From assembly GCF_002734285.1 (NCBI RefSeq), contig NZ_NSEA01000002.1, positions 248,001-312,000 of the forward strand: DNA of 64,000 bases, written 5' to 3'. The notes below the pieces were generated by a model. The model was not told the origin of the DNA, ran no database searches, and was given only the letters and a program-made list of their open reading frames with translations. Below, in pieces: positions 54,961 through 63,960 of this stretch. The position numbers were made by a program, and so were the translations under genes. This stretch comes from Fredinandcohnia onubensis (GTDB taxonomy: Bacteria; Bacillota; Bacilli; Bacillales; Bacillaceae_L). Numbering within the stretch: position 1 is the first letter of the stretch; every line of letters starts with the position of its first letter.

Positions 54961-56213
54961 TAGTCGCTTAAGAAGTCTTTCTCAAAACTTGTTCCATGTT
55001 CATTATCTCGGTTTTTTTTATCTTTAGGTAGTTTAACACCTTTTGATACGATCTCATCCCCGTACTTCCCTTTTAATTCATCAATCACTTTAAATAAAGG
55101 TTCTTTTTTCGCTTCCTTCTCATAGGAAAAAAGATCAAGTTGTTTAAATGCCTCTTGTTTCTCAACAAGTTCCTGGGCTGTAACACCTAATAATCGAATT
55201 GGTTCCCCGTTCCAATGTTTTGTCCACAGGCGCTTGGCCGCTTTATAAATTTCTTCATCCTGATCAATTGGGTTATCAAGTTTCCGACTTCTTGTTACTG
55301 TTTTGCGATCAGCATATCGAATCATCAGCTGGACATTATTGGATAGCATATCCTTCCTTCTTATTCGTGCGCCAACAGAATTCGATAGTCTTTTGATAAC
55401 ACTGAGAAGCTCGTCCTCATCTGTTGAATCATATGGTAATGTTGTCGAATTACCGATGCTCTTGAACTCGGATATTGCATCAGGGTCAACTAGTCGGTTG
55501 TCAATTCCATTTGCTCTTTGCTTAATCCGTTCACCATTAATTCCTAATAATTGCTTTAATTGAATATCGTTGCCCTTAGCAAGGTCGCCAATTGTCTGAA
55601 TATTGATTGCAGCTAATTTTTCAGCCGTTTTTGAACCTACTCCATGCATTTCTCCAACTGGCATGGGCCAGAGAATGATTGGAACATCCCGCTTCCGCAA
55701 TACAGTGATCCCTAATGGTTTTTTCATATCGGATGCCATTTTTGCTAGAAATTTATTTGGTGCAATTCCAATGCTACAAGGAAGTAGAAGCGTTTTTTGT
55801 AAGGTTTCTTGAATGGAAGTCGCAATCTCAATCGGGGACCCCTTTTCATAACATCCCGTAATATCCATATAGCCTTCGTCAATTGAAACTGGTTCAACTA
55901 AATCCGTGTATGTGCGAAGGATATCAAACATAGCCAGTGAAGCCCTACGGTAGCGTTCAAAGTTTGGTTTACGAACGATAAGGTTTGGGCATTTTCGTTT
56001 TGCCTCCCATAAAGGCATCGTTGTTTTCACTCCAAAGGCACGAGCCTCATAGCTGCAGGTGACAATAATGCCTTTACGCTCTTCTACATTCCCTGCAATC
56101 GCTAAAGGCTTACCCTGTAAAGAAGGATCATAGGCAACCTCGACTGATGCGTAGAAGCTATTCATGTCCACATGTAAAATAACCTTCCCATTTTTCGGAT
56201 ACATTTCTTTCAT
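54960..56213 (-). CDS. dinB: DNA polymerase IV (PolY1/YqjH)
   Basis: A 417-residue Y-family polymerase: DMNSFYASVE near residue 18 and EPVSIDEGYMD near residue 105 give the metal-binding acids. A little-finger domain and a C-terminal QLDLF motif near residue 370 follow; QxxLF is the beta-clamp binding consensus. It bypasses DNA lesions. The ATG at 56213 follows AGGAAG; a GTG three codons upstream is too close to that site. Unlike yqjW at 20-21 kb, no LexA box was seen upstream. Confidence 0.92.
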   Translation of the reverse strand: MKEMYPKNGKVILHVDMNSFYASVEVAYDPSLQGKPLAIAGNVEERKGIIVTCSYEARAFGVKTTMPLWEAKRKCPNLIVRKPNFERYRRASLAMFDILRTYTDLVEPVSIDEGYMDITGCYEKGSPIEIATSIQETLQKTLLLPCSIGIAPNKFLAKMASDMKKPLGITVLRKRDVPIILWPMPVGEMHGVGSKTAEKLAAINIQTIGDLAKGNDIQLKQLLGINGERIKQRANGIDNRLVDPDAISEFKSIGNSTTLPYDSTDEDELLSVIKRLSNSVGARIRRKDMLSNNVQLMIRYADRKTVTRSRKLDNPIDQDEEIYKAAKRLWTKHWNGEPIRLLGVTAQELVEKQEAFKQLDLFSYEKEAKKEPLFKVIDELKGKYGDEIVSKGVKLPKDKKNRDNEHGTSFEKDFLSD

Positions 56214-56256
56214 GATTTGCACTTCCTACTATTAATCCATAACAATAGTTTAACAT

Positions 56257-56287
56257 AGAAAAAGCCACCTATTCTATTGGTGACTTT
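56257..56287 (-). terminator. terminator of the cheW-like gene
   Basis: On the minus strand AAAGTCACC/GGTGGCTTT (56279-56287 with 56261-56269, one wobble) followed by TTTCT. The upstream arm is inside the last codons of the gene. Confidence 0.65.
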
Positions 56288-56735
56288 GAATGTGATCCTC
56301 AATCATATCAAATCCTTCAAGACTATCAAACAGTTTATCAACGTCAAGTAAAGTAATCAATCGATTCTCAAGGGTCGCAACTCCTGTTATGTACAGGGAA
56401 AGCTGGTAGGTCAAACTCAATTGTTTCAATTGAGTTTGAGGGATATCCATTATTTCTATCGCATCATCGACAAGTAACCCCACTGATAATGAATCTGTTG
56501 GAGTAACGATAATCTTCGTTTTATCTGTATGGGTTGTTGGTTTATTAAATAATATAATTCCTGCATCAACAATCGGAATGAGTTGATCACGAATCGTTAA
56601 CATACCTAGCAAAAATGTTGGCATTTGCGGAATAGCGTTTAACTTTTGAGCTCTTTCTATAGATATTACTTTTAAAACAGGAATGCCAAATTCCTCATTC
56701 CCTGATGAAAATACAACGACTTTTTGATCTTCCAT
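56274..56735 (-). CDS. stand-alone CheW-domain protein
   Basis: A 153-residue protein consisting of a single CheW domain (VVVFSSGNEEFGIPVLKV, NAIPQMPTFLLGMLTIRDQLIPIVD, VGLLVDDAIEIMDI, ITGVATLENRLITLLDVDKLF). CheW couples chemoreceptors to the kinase CheA. No other chemotaxis gene is in the window and B. subtilis has no cheW at this place. It may be a second adaptor for a subset of receptors. ATG 56735 behind GAGGTGA. Confidence 0.88.
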   Translation of the reverse strand: MEDQKVVVFSSGNEEFGIPVLKVISIERAQKLNAIPQMPTFLLGMLTIRDQLIPIVDAGIILFNKPTTHTDKTKIIVTPTDSLSVGLLVDDAIEIMDIPQTQLKQLSLTYQLSLYITGVATLENRLITLLDVDKLFDSLEGFDMIEDHIQSHQ

Positions 56736-56811
56736 CAAACATTCACCTCAGGTCTATTGACAACAATCTATGTTCTATATCTATCATACTTTACCTATAT
56801 ACTAAAGGAAA

Positions 56812-56853
56812 TAAAAAAAGTGAAACTCCCTCAATCAAGAGAGAATCCCACTT
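56812..56853 (-). terminator. terminator of yqjE
   Basis: 15-nt arms AAGTGGGATTCTCTC/GAGGGAGTTTCACTT on the minus strand (56839-56853 with 56818-56832, a few mismatches) followed by TTTTTATTT. Confidence 0.75.
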
Positions 56854-56863
56854 TTTCAGTACT

Positions 56864-57982
56864 TTATTTTGCAACTTCTTCAACAATCGCAACAATAAGT
56901 TCAGCAGTTTTAACTAGTTCTTCTACTGGCATTTTTTCATTTGTTGTGTGAATTTCTTCATATCCTACAGCAAGATTTACAGTAGGGATGCCGTGTCCTG
57001 CGATGACGTTGGCATCACTACCCCCACCGCTTTTTTGGAGGGCGCTTTGACGACCAATTTTCGCTACAGCTCGTTTTGCAACCTCAACAACATGGTCGCC
57101 ATCAGCAAACTTGAATCCAGGATACATGACCGTAATTTCAACCTCAGCTCTGCCACCCATATCAGCAGCAACAGATTCAAAAGCAGCTTTCATTTTCTGA
57201 ACTTGAGCTTCCATCTTTTCTGTCACTAAAGAACGTGCCTCAGCTAAAATTTCAACATGGTCACAAACAATATTTGTTTGTGTGCCCCCTTCAAAACGCC
57301 CAATATTAGCAGTCGTTTCTTCATCAATACGTCCTAGTGGCATTTTTGCAATGGCTTTTGCTGCCATCGTAATTGCTGAAACACCTTTTTCAGGGGCAAC
57401 ACCTGCATGAGCTGTTTTTCCGATAATTGTTGCTCTTACCTTAGCTTGTGTAGGTGCTGCAACAACAATATCTCCAACTTTTCCGTCACTATCTAGTGCA
57501 TATCCATATTTGGCTGTAATCATCGAGCGGTCTAATGCTTTAGCACCGACAAGACCAGATTCCTCGCCTACAGTAATAATAAATTCAATTGTACCGTGTG
57601 GGATTTGATTTTCCTTCAGAACACGGATTGCTTCAAACATAGCCGCAAGGCCTGCTTTATCGTCTGCTCCTAAGATCGTTGTTCCGTCTGAGACAATATA
57701 ACCATCCTTGATCGAAGGTTTAATACCTTTGCCAGGGACAACTGTATCCATATGAGAAGTAAAGTAAATGGGATCCACATCATTTTTTGTGGCTTCAAGA
57801 GTACATATTAAATTCCCTGCGCCGTGTCCTGTTTGACTAGTGGTGTCATCTTCTACAACATGTACACCTAAAGAAGTAAATTTTTCTTTTAGAACCTTTG
57901 CAATTTCTGTTTCGAATTTTGTTTCTGAGTCTACTTGTACGAGCTCTAAAAACTCATTAACAAGTCTGTCATGATTAATCAT
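56864..57982 (-). CDS. yqjE: M20-family peptidase, tripeptidase T-like (YqjE)
   Basis: 372 residues from ATG 57982, which follows GGAGG by 8 nt. Metal-binding motifs SHMDTVVPG and GADDKAGLAA and the catalytic Glu in VGEESGLVGAKAL place it in the PepT/M20 zinc peptidases. A dimerisation domain sits in the middle and GGGSDAN near the end. It cleaves small peptides in the cytosol. Synteny with B. subtilis yqjE is kept. Confidence 0.9.
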   Translation of the reverse strand: MINHDRLVNEFLELVQVDSETKFETEIAKVLKEKFTSLGVHVVEDDTTSQTGHGAGNLICTLEATKNDVDPIYFTSHMDTVVPGKGIKPSIKDGYIVSDGTTILGADDKAGLAAMFEAIRVLKENQIPHGTIEFIITVGEESGLVGAKALDRSMITAKYGYALDSDGKVGDIVVAAPTQAKVRATIIGKTAHAGVAPEKGVSAITMAAKAIAKMPLGRIDEETTANIGRFEGGTQTNIVCDHVEILAEARSLVTEKMEAQVQKMKAAFESVAADMGGRAEVEITVMYPGFKFADGDHVVEVAKRAVAKIGRQSALQKSGGGSDANVIAGHGIPTVNLAVGYEEIHTTNEKMPVEELVKTAELIVAIVEEVAK

Positions 57983-58055
57983 ACTATGTACCTCCAAGAT
58001 GAATAGGTTAATGTTTTTAGCCTATCATATTATCATCAAAAATCAAATTGTTGAA

Positions 58056-59606
58056 TTATAACGGAATGTTCCCATGCTTCTTATTAGGACGTGTTTCTTT
58101 TTTGTTTCGTAGCATTTCCAAGGCTTGGATGATTTTAATTCTTGTTTCTCGAGGATCGATGACGTCGTCCACCATTCCTTGGCTTGCTGCTACATATGGA
58201 TTGGCAAATTTTTCACGATACTCTTCGATCTTTTGCGCACGTGTCTGTTCAGGATTATCACTTTCGTTGATTTCACGTGCAAAAATAATATTAGCTGCAC
58301 CCTGTGGGCCCATTACTGCAATTTCAGCATTAGGCCAAGCAAAAACTAAATCCGCGCCAATTGATTTACTGTTTAGCGCAACATAAGCACCTCCATATGC
58401 CTTTCTAAGAATCACAGTTAACTTAGGTACCGTTGCTTCTGAGTACGCATATAAAATCTTTGCTCCGTGGCGGATAATCCCTCCATGTTCTTGCTTTACC
58501 CCTGGGAAGAACCCTGTCACATCCTCAAATGTAATAAGTGGGATATTGAAGGAATCACAAAAACGAATGAATCGTGAGGCTTTATCAGATGAATCAATAT
58601 CAAGTCCACCTGCCATGTATTTTGGTTGGTTACAAACTAACCCAACAACCTCTCCTTTTACTCTTGCAAACCCGACAACAATATTCTTCGCAAAATCTTT
58701 ATGAACCTCCATGAATGTATCAGCATCGACTACTTGGTTGATAACTTTACGAACATCATAGGGTCTGACTGCATCGAATGGAATGATTTCTGTTAAATCA
58801 GGTCGGTAATCATCATTTTCCTCAACCGGTAGAATCGGAGCCTTTTCTTCATTATTTTGGGGAAGATAGCTCACTAAAGCTCTTACTTGTTGCAGCACCT
58901 CTTCTTCAGTTTCCCCTGAAAAATGTGCGTTCCCGCTTATTGAATTATGTACGTTTGCCCCACCTAAATCCTCTGAGCTAATTTTCTCACCCGTTACGGT
59001 TTCAATAACCTTCGGCCCTGTAATAAACATTTGAGACGTCTTTTCAACCATAAATACAAAATCAGTTATCGCAGGAGAATACACAGCACCACCAGCACAT
59101 GGACCCATAATCACCGAAATTTGAGGGATAACTCCAGAGTAGATTGCATTCCTATAAAAAATGTGACCATATCCATCAAGAGAAACGACTCCCTCTTGGA
59201 TTCTTGCACCACCCGAATCATTTAGGCCTATGAAAGGTGCCCCGTTCTTTGCAGCTAGATCCATCACATTCGCGATTTTTTTCGCATGCATTTCTCCGAG
59301 TGCTCCACCAAATACCGTGAAATCCTGTGAAAATAAATAAACCGGTCTGCCATTGATTTTTCCGTAGCCTGTTACAACGCCATCCCCGGGTCCTTTTTTA
59401 TCTGCTAAGCCAAAGTCCGTGCTGCGGTGTTCAATAAAAGGATTTAACTCTACAAATGTTCCTTTATCAAGTAATAAGTCGATTCGTTCTCGTGCAGTTA
59501 ATTTACCTTTTTCATGTTGTTTATCTATTTTTTCATCTCCGCCACCTAATTCGACTTCACGACGGCGATCATATAGTTCATTAATTTTTTCATAAATATC
59601 TATCAT
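58056..59606 (-). CDS. yqjD: acyl-CoA carboxylase beta subunit (YqjD), propionyl/methylmalonyl type
   Basis: A 516-residue carboxyltransferase with two crotonase-like halves. Motifs GGALGEMHAKKIA, GGARIQEGV, GPCAGGAVYSPA and KAYGGAYVALNSK are characteristic of the beta subunit of propionyl-CoA carboxylase or the alpha subunit of methylmalonyl-CoA decarboxylase. No biotin carboxylase gene is adjacent, so the enzyme complex is incomplete here. It overlaps yqjC by 4 nt. Together they imply methylmalonyl-CoA metabolism (propionate, branched-chain or odd-chain acids). Confidence 0.9.
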   Translation of the reverse strand: MIDIYEKINELYDRRREVELGGGDEKIDKQHEKGKLTARERIDLLLDKGTFVELNPFIEHRSTDFGLADKKGPGDGVVTGYGKINGRPVYLFSQDFTVFGGALGEMHAKKIANVMDLAAKNGAPFIGLNDSGGARIQEGVVSLDGYGHIFYRNAIYSGVIPQISVIMGPCAGGAVYSPAITDFVFMVEKTSQMFITGPKVIETVTGEKISSEDLGGANVHNSISGNAHFSGETEEEVLQQVRALVSYLPQNNEEKAPILPVEENDDYRPDLTEIIPFDAVRPYDVRKVINQVVDADTFMEVHKDFAKNIVVGFARVKGEVVGLVCNQPKYMAGGLDIDSSDKASRFIRFCDSFNIPLITFEDVTGFFPGVKQEHGGIIRHGAKILYAYSEATVPKLTVILRKAYGGAYVALNSKSIGADLVFAWPNAEIAVMGPQGAANIIFAREINESDNPEQTRAQKIEEYREKFANPYVAASQGMVDDVIDPRETRIKIIQALEMLRNKKETRPNKKHGNIPL

Positions 59607-60025
59607 TTTTTCGTTTCCCCCTTGCTAGGTTTCTCACAAAGCTCAAATAAGACACTACCTGTAGATTTCGGATGCATAAATGCAATTTTTGCACCACCTG
59701 CACCGAGCTTGGGCTCATCTGCAAGCATTCGAATACCATTTTCCTTCATATCTTGTATACGGGCTTCAATCGATGAGACACCTAAAGCAATATGATGAAT
59801 TCCTTCGCCACGTTTTTCTATAAATTTTGCAATTGGACTTTCTGGTGAAAGAGGCTCCAATAGTTCAAGCTTTGATTCTCCTATGTTAATGAAAGCAACT
59901 TTTACATTCTCTGATTCTACTTCTTCAATGCCTTCTAATTGGAGATTAAGAATATTTGTGTAAAAAGGGAGGGAATTTTCAATCGATGAGACTGCAATTC
60001 CAATATGGTCTATTTTTTTTATCAT
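59603..60025 (-). CDS. mce: methylmalonyl-CoA epimerase (YqjC)
   Basis: A 140-residue glyoxalase-fold protein with DHIGIAVSSIENSLPFY at the start and GEGIHHIALGVSSIE in the middle. It carries the metal His and Glu of methylmalonyl-CoA epimerases and ends KSTGSVLFELCE. It interconverts R- and S-methylmalonyl-CoA. ATG 60025 behind GAGGAGTG. Its stop overlaps the yqjD start (ATGA), coupling translation. A perfect 14-bp palindrome lies just upstream of the ribosome site. Confidence 0.9.
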   Translation of the reverse strand: MIKKIDHIGIAVSSIENSLPFYTNILNLQLEGIEEVESENVKVAFINIGESKLELLEPLSPESPIAKFIEKRGEGIHHIALGVSSIEARIQDMKENGIRMLADEPKLGAGGAKIAFMHPKSTGSVLFELCEKPSKGETKK

Positions 60026-60039
60026 GTTTTCACTCCTCA

Positions 60040-60053
60040 AGCGAGCGCTCGCT
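60040..60053. promoter_or_regulatory. palindromic operator candidate of yqjC-yqjD
   Basis: AGCGAGC-GCTCGCT is a perfect 14-bp palindrome, GC-rich in an A/T-rich region, 3 to 16 nt upstream of the ribosome site of yqjC. Its shape is typical of TetR-family acyl-CoA regulator sites. No regulator gene is adjacent. Confidence 0.6.
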
Positions 60054-60214
60054 CAATAGTTGTAAGCGTTTCATATAATAACTATATTGTAGCATGAACT
60101 CATAATAATTTGTGTATTTTCAGTTATAATGAATAATACATAATGGTTGTCCAAGTTGGTTTTTCAAGGTAAAATATTAATAAATAAGTATGTAAGCAGA
60201 AGGGAGTAAGTGAC

Positions 60215-60307
60215 ATGTCCCGTAAAACTCAAAAGATTGTTGTATATTTAATGATTGGAGTAATGCTAATTACTACCCTCTTAGCAGGCGTAGGTATGTG
60301 GTTTTAA
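60215..60307 (+). CDS. prli42: Prli42, stressosome-associated membrane micro-protein
   Basis: A 30-residue single-pass membrane protein (MSRKTQKIVVYLMIGVMLIT...). The basic N-terminus SRKTQK followed by VVYLM and TLLAG matches Prli42, the protein that anchors the stressosome to the membrane in Listeria and is conserved in Bacillales. ATG 60215 has AAGGGAG about 8 nt upstream. It lies in the yqjC-yqjA interval. A 13-bp perfect hairpin follows. Confidence 0.88.
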   Translation: MSRKTQKIVVYLMIGVMLITTLLAGVGMWF

Positions 60308-60323
60308 ACCAAACATAATAGCG

Positions 60324-60352
60324 TTAGAGGTGACCATTTTGGTCACCTCTAA
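60324..60352. terminator. hairpin between prli42 and yqjA
   Basis: 13-bp perfect stem TTAGAGGTGACCA (60324-60336) with 60340-60352, 3-nt loop. It lies between converging genes but has no clear T-run on either side, so it is a terminator-like or RNA-stabilising hairpin. Confidence 0.6.
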
Positions 60353-60363
60353 ACGTTATATTA

Positions 60364-61317
60364 TTAGGTTGGCAGACCCTTAAACAGTCTTTTTATAATT
60401 AAATACTCTTCCATTTCTTTTATAAATTGAAAGAGAGCAGCTCTTGTTTCAAATTCCTCTCGAGTTACTGGCAATGGCATTTCCCTAAACTCTTTACGCA
60501 TGGATTCCAGTTTCTTCAAAAATACAATCGCCGTATTTCCAGGATGAATGGACTGGCTCACCTCCATAATAAAATCGGCAACCATTTTCCCCTGTTCCAC
60601 TGACTGAGTCATTGAAGTAATAGTAGGTAACATTCTTTGCAGAATCTCGAACTGCCTTTCTCGCATTTCGAAATAAGTATAATATAGATTTTCATCCCTC
60701 ATTAAGTTATTTTCAACATCTCTATATGCAATGCTTTTCGCTTTTTTTAATAATTCCTCAACAGCTGTTATCTCCCGACCATCCCAAATACTATCACCTG
60801 TTCGAAGATAATGGACCATTTCGTTTAATATATTTCCAAATAGGGTTTCAATTTCTTGTTGGTATGCCTTAAGTTGCTTGTCCACACTTGGCATATATAG
60901 ATTTACAAGTAGAGCAACACCTATACCAATGATAATTAACCCTAGTTCGTTAACAATTAAATTTAGTGTTACATTACCTGCTGAAAATATATGTAATATA
61001 ATTACGGTACTCGTTACGATTCCATCTTTAGCTTTTAGAATAACTACTGTAGGGATAAAAAATAGCAGTAATAACCCGATTGTAAATGGATGATAACCAA
61101 TACCCTCGAAGAATACAAACGAAAATATGATTCCAACTACACATGCAACAAATCGCTCCCATGAACTTTCCAGCGATTTTTTTCTTGTTACTTTAATACA
61201 TAAAATTGTTAGAATTCCAGCAGATGCAAAACTATCTAGTCCAATTAGTTTTGCGATGGATATAGATAACGTTGTACCTATAGCTGTTTTTAACGTTCGA
61301 TAACCTATTTTAAACAT
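60364..61317 (-). CDS. yqjA: aromatic acid exporter family protein YqjA (DUF939)
   Basis: The 317-residue protein has an N-terminal membrane half of about six helices (GTTLSISIAKLIGLDSFASAGILTIL, CVVGIIFSFVFFEGIGY and others, up to residue 150). A C-terminal cytosolic half of long charged helices follows. This is the ArAE/DUF939 layout of B. subtilis YqjA. Substrate unproven. Synteny with yqjC and artRQP is kept. Confidence 0.88.
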   Translation of the reverse strand: MFKIGYRTLKTAIGTTLSISIAKLIGLDSFASAGILTILCIKVTRKKSLESSWERFVACVVGIIFSFVFFEGIGYHPFTIGLLLLFFIPTVVILKAKDGIVTSTVIILHIFSAGNVTLNLIVNELGLIIIGIGVALLVNLYMPSVDKQLKAYQQEIETLFGNILNEMVHYLRTGDSIWDGREITAVEELLKKAKSIAYRDVENNLMRDENLYYTYFEMRERQFEILQRMLPTITSMTQSVEQGKMVADFIMEVSQSIHPGNTAIVFLKKLESMRKEFREMPLPVTREEFETRAALFQFIKEMEEYLIIKRLFKGLPT

Positions 61318-61410
61318 AAACCGGCTCCTAAAAATCCATAATAAATTTATTATATTGTTATATATAGGAAAAACAAAACATATTTACTAATCTTACTACA
61401 CTTAATGAAC

Positions 61411-61442
61411 GAAAAAAAGAATGATCAAGTTGATCATTCTTT
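61411..61442 (-). terminator. terminator of artPQR
   Basis: 13-bp perfect stem AAAGAATGATCAA/TTGATCATTCTTT (61416-61428 with 61430-61442, one-base loop position) followed on the minus strand by TTTTC. It directly follows the artR stop. Confidence 0.8.
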
Positions 61443-62177
61443 TTATAGAACCTTTTCTAAGAAGTCCTGCGCACGTTTGCTATTTGGATTTGTGAAAAAC
61501 TCATTTGGAGTTGTTTCTTCGACGATGACTCCATCATCCATAAAGAGTACCTTATCTGCTACTTCGCGAGCAAAGCCCATTTCGTGGGTTACAATTAACA
61601 TCGTCATCCCTGTATGAGCCAATCCTTTCATAACATTAAGAACCTCTTTTACCATCTCAGGATCGAGTGCTGAAGTTGGCTCGTCAAATAACATAATTTC
61701 AGGTTCCATCGCTAAGGCTCTTGCGATTGCTACCCTTTGTTTTTGACCACCAGAAAGGCGATTCGGATATTCATTGGCCTTTTCTGATAAGCCAACCTGA
61801 TTTAACAATTCCATCGCCTTACTTTCCGCATCATTCTTGGAAAGCCCTCTAACCTTCATTGGTGCATAAGTGAGATTTTGAAGGACTGTCTTATGTGGGA
61901 ACAGGTGGAAGTGCTGGAACACCATCCCGATATGCTCACGAACCTTTGTGATATTCGTCTTTGCATTTGTGATCTCATCTTGACCAACCCAAATCTGTCC
62001 CTGTGTCGGTTTTTCAAGTAAATTTAAACATCTAAGAAATGTAGATTTTCCAGACCCAGAAGGACCAATAATCGCTACAACCTCTCCTTGTTTAAAGGTG
62101 GTCGTAATCCCTTTTAACACATTTAACTTGCCAAAAGATTTATGAAGACCTTCAACTTTAATATGATCATTACTCAC
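61443..62177 (-). CDS. artR: arginine-type amino acid ABC transporter, ATP-binding protein
   Basis: A 244-residue GlnQ-family ATPase: [27 protein letters not shown] and [12 protein letters not shown]. It drives the ArtQ permease. The GTG at 62177 follows AGGAGG and overlaps the artQ stop by 8 nt. Arginine specificity is taken from the B. subtilis yqiXYZ (artPQR) synteny. Confidence 0.9.
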   Translation of the reverse strand: MSNDHIKVEGLHKSFGKLNVLKGITTTFKQGEVVAIIGPSGSGKSTFLRCLNLLEKPTQGQIWVGQDEITNAKTNITKVREHIGMVFQHFHLFPHKTVLQNLTYAPMKVRGLSKNDAESKAMELLNQVGLSEKANEYPNRLSGGQKQRVAIARALAMEPEIMLFDEPTSALDPEMVKEVLNVMKGLAHTGMTMLIVTHEMGFAREVADKVLFMDDGVIVEETTPNEFFTNPNSKRAQDFLEKVL

Positions 62178-62835
62178 TACGACGCAACCTCCTCTCAAGT
62201 CTTCCGCCTAGGAATGTGAGGATTGTAACGATAACCCAATATACTAGACCAGCAATTAATAATGGTTCAAAATAGCGGAATGTGTTTGCTCCGACAACTT
62301 GAGCCCGTCTCATAATATCCAATAATCCAATTGTACTTACAATTGCAGATTCCTTCGTTAAGGTAATAAATTCATTTAAGAGTGCTGGTAAAATATTCTT
62401 GACTGCTTGTGGCAGGATAATATCTATCATCATTGGTCGGTATGAAATCCCAAGCGCTTCTGCCGCTTCCTGTTGGCCTTTATCAACTGCCTGAATACCT
62501 GCCCTAATGATTTCAGATATATATGCACCTGAATTTAGTCCGAACGCCAAAACTCCTGCTACAAATTTATCAATATCATATTGAAAAAGCTGTGGAACTG
62601 CAAAATAGATTAGAACCAATTGAAGGATAAGTGGTGTACCTCTAAATATAGATGTGTAAATATCCGCAAACCACTTTAAAAATGAAACTTTGCTTATTTT
62701 AAAAACCGCTAAAATTGTCCCGAGAATTAAACCTAAAATTGCCGATACTAGTGCAAAGGAAACCGTAATGCCGATCCCTTCTAGTATAAACGGAATTGAA
62801 GGCAGGATTCCGGAGAAGTCAATATCCAAACCCAT
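62170..62835 (-). CDS. artQ: arginine-type amino acid ABC transporter, permease
   Basis: The 221-residue permease of the polar amino acid HisMQ family has about five helices and an [28 protein letters not shown] coupling loop. It follows artP by 33 nt and overlaps artR. It forms the pore for the solute bound by ArtP. Confidence 0.92.
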   Translation of the reverse strand: MGLDIDFSGILPSIPFILEGIGITVSFALVSAILGLILGTILAVFKISKVSFLKWFADIYTSIFRGTPLILQLVLIYFAVPQLFQYDIDKFVAGVLAFGLNSGAYISEIIRAGIQAVDKGQQEAAEALGISYRPMMIDIILPQAVKNILPALLNEFITLTKESAIVSTIGLLDIMRRAQVVGANTFRYFEPLLIAGLVYWVIVTILTFLGGRLERRLRRSE

Positions 62836-62868
62836 GCCTTACACCTCATTTCTACCAAAAATTTTGAC

Positions 62869-63654
62869 CTATTCTTCCATCCATTGTTTCTGTAATTTCT
62901 CTAATTCGCCGTTCTCTTTCATTTCTTCTAACACTTTATTAAATTCATCTACTAGCGCATCACCTTTTGCAAAAGCAATCGCCATACCTGGTGAAGCCTC
63001 AGTTGGATCGTCGAATCCAGCTAGGTCAAGTTCTTCAATAAATCCAACCGCAACAGTTTTATCTAAATATACTGCATCGATTCTTCCTGCTTTTAACTCT
63101 TGAATTAGTTCTGGCGCTTTATTTAAAGCTGAGATTTCAAGACTTTGTAATGTTTCTTCCTTGATTTTTTTAGCGCCTTCTTCTTGAATAGAACCTAATT
63201 GTACTCCGACTGTTTTTCCTTCTAAGTCTTCTAATGTTTTAATTTCAGAATCCTTTAATGTTACAAACATTTCACCTGATTTATGGTATTCCATTGAAAA
63301 ATCAACGCTTTTCTTACGTTCTTCCGTTGCTGACATACCTGAAATGATAAAATCAAGGCGTTCTGATTGTAATGCACTTATTAGTCCACCGAAATCCATA
63401 TTTTCAATTTTAAGCTCATAACCTAGTTTATCCGCAATTGCTTTTGCTAAATCAATATCAAACCCAACATATTCTCCTGTTGCTGCATCAATTGTTTCAA
63501 ATGGTGGGAAATCTGCTGACGTTCCCATCGTTAAAACCTTTTTTTCTTCAGTTCCTTCTTCAGATCCTGTTGCATTGTCGTCGCTTGTCCCACATGCTGC
63601 TAAAAATGCAATTGATAAAATAGTAAACAATGTTACTAGTAAAAACTTTTTCAT
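62869..63654 (-). CDS. artP: arginine-type amino acid-binding lipoprotein
   Basis: A 261-residue class 3 amino acid binder with a signal peptide and lipobox LAAC (Cys21). The ligand pocket motifs GTSADFPPFE, YVGFDIDLAKAIAD and FIISGMSATEERKKSVDFS are intact; the Arg and Asp that clamp amino acid backbones are expected there. First gene of artPQR. ATG 63654 behind GGGGGA. Confidence 0.92.
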   Translation of the reverse strand: MKKFLLVTLFTILSIAFLAACGTSDDNATGSEEGTEEKKVLTMGTSADFPPFETIDAATGEYVGFDIDLAKAIADKLGYELKIENMDFGGLISALQSERLDFIISGMSATEERKKSVDFSMEYHKSGEMFVTLKDSEIKTLEDLEGKTVGVQLGSIQEEGAKKIKEETLQSLEISALNKAPELIQELKAGRIDAVYLDKTVAVGFIEELDLAGFDDPTEASPGMAIAFAKGDALVDEFNKVLEEMKENGELEKLQKQWMEE

Positions 63655-63958
63655 TATGTTTTCCCCCTATGTCATTACTTATAATTATTCGATAGAATGT
63701 ATTTTAACACATCTGCATAAATATACAATATGTTTTTTAAAAATAATAATTGATTAATAATTCTATTATTTGCTTCGAGCTTGTTATTATTCTGCTTACA
63801 ATGGGCTTTAGGGGATAATTTGCAGTGCAAAATCATTCCAATAATTCACACTAATCACTTTACTAATATAAACAATTAAAGTAGAAAAGCGATAAAGAAA
63901 AAACTATATTATGCATATTTTTATTATTTATCTCAAAAAAAGAAGCCTTTAAGGCTTC
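63655..63958. other. upstream region of artP, no gene seen
   Basis: Very A/T-rich 304-bp gap. It holds a probable artP promoter on the minus strand: TTGTAT (63723-63728), a 16-nt spacer and TAAAAT (63701-63706). Imperfect TAATAATT-type inverted A/T tracts around 63744-63770 could be ArgR sites but are too degenerate to call. The terminator of the upstream gene sits at 63936-63960. Confidence 0.5.
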
Positions 63959-63960
63959 TT
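63936..63960 (-). terminator. terminator of the partial gene at the right edge
   Basis: Stem AAGAAGCCTT/AAGGCTTCTT (63940-63949 with 63951-63960) followed on the minus strand by TTTTTG. Confidence 0.8.

Noticed and set aside
60059-60074. cre (CcpA) site upstream of yqjC
   Set aside because: TTGTAAGCGTTTCAT matches only one half of the consensus; one base is missing in the symmetric spacing.
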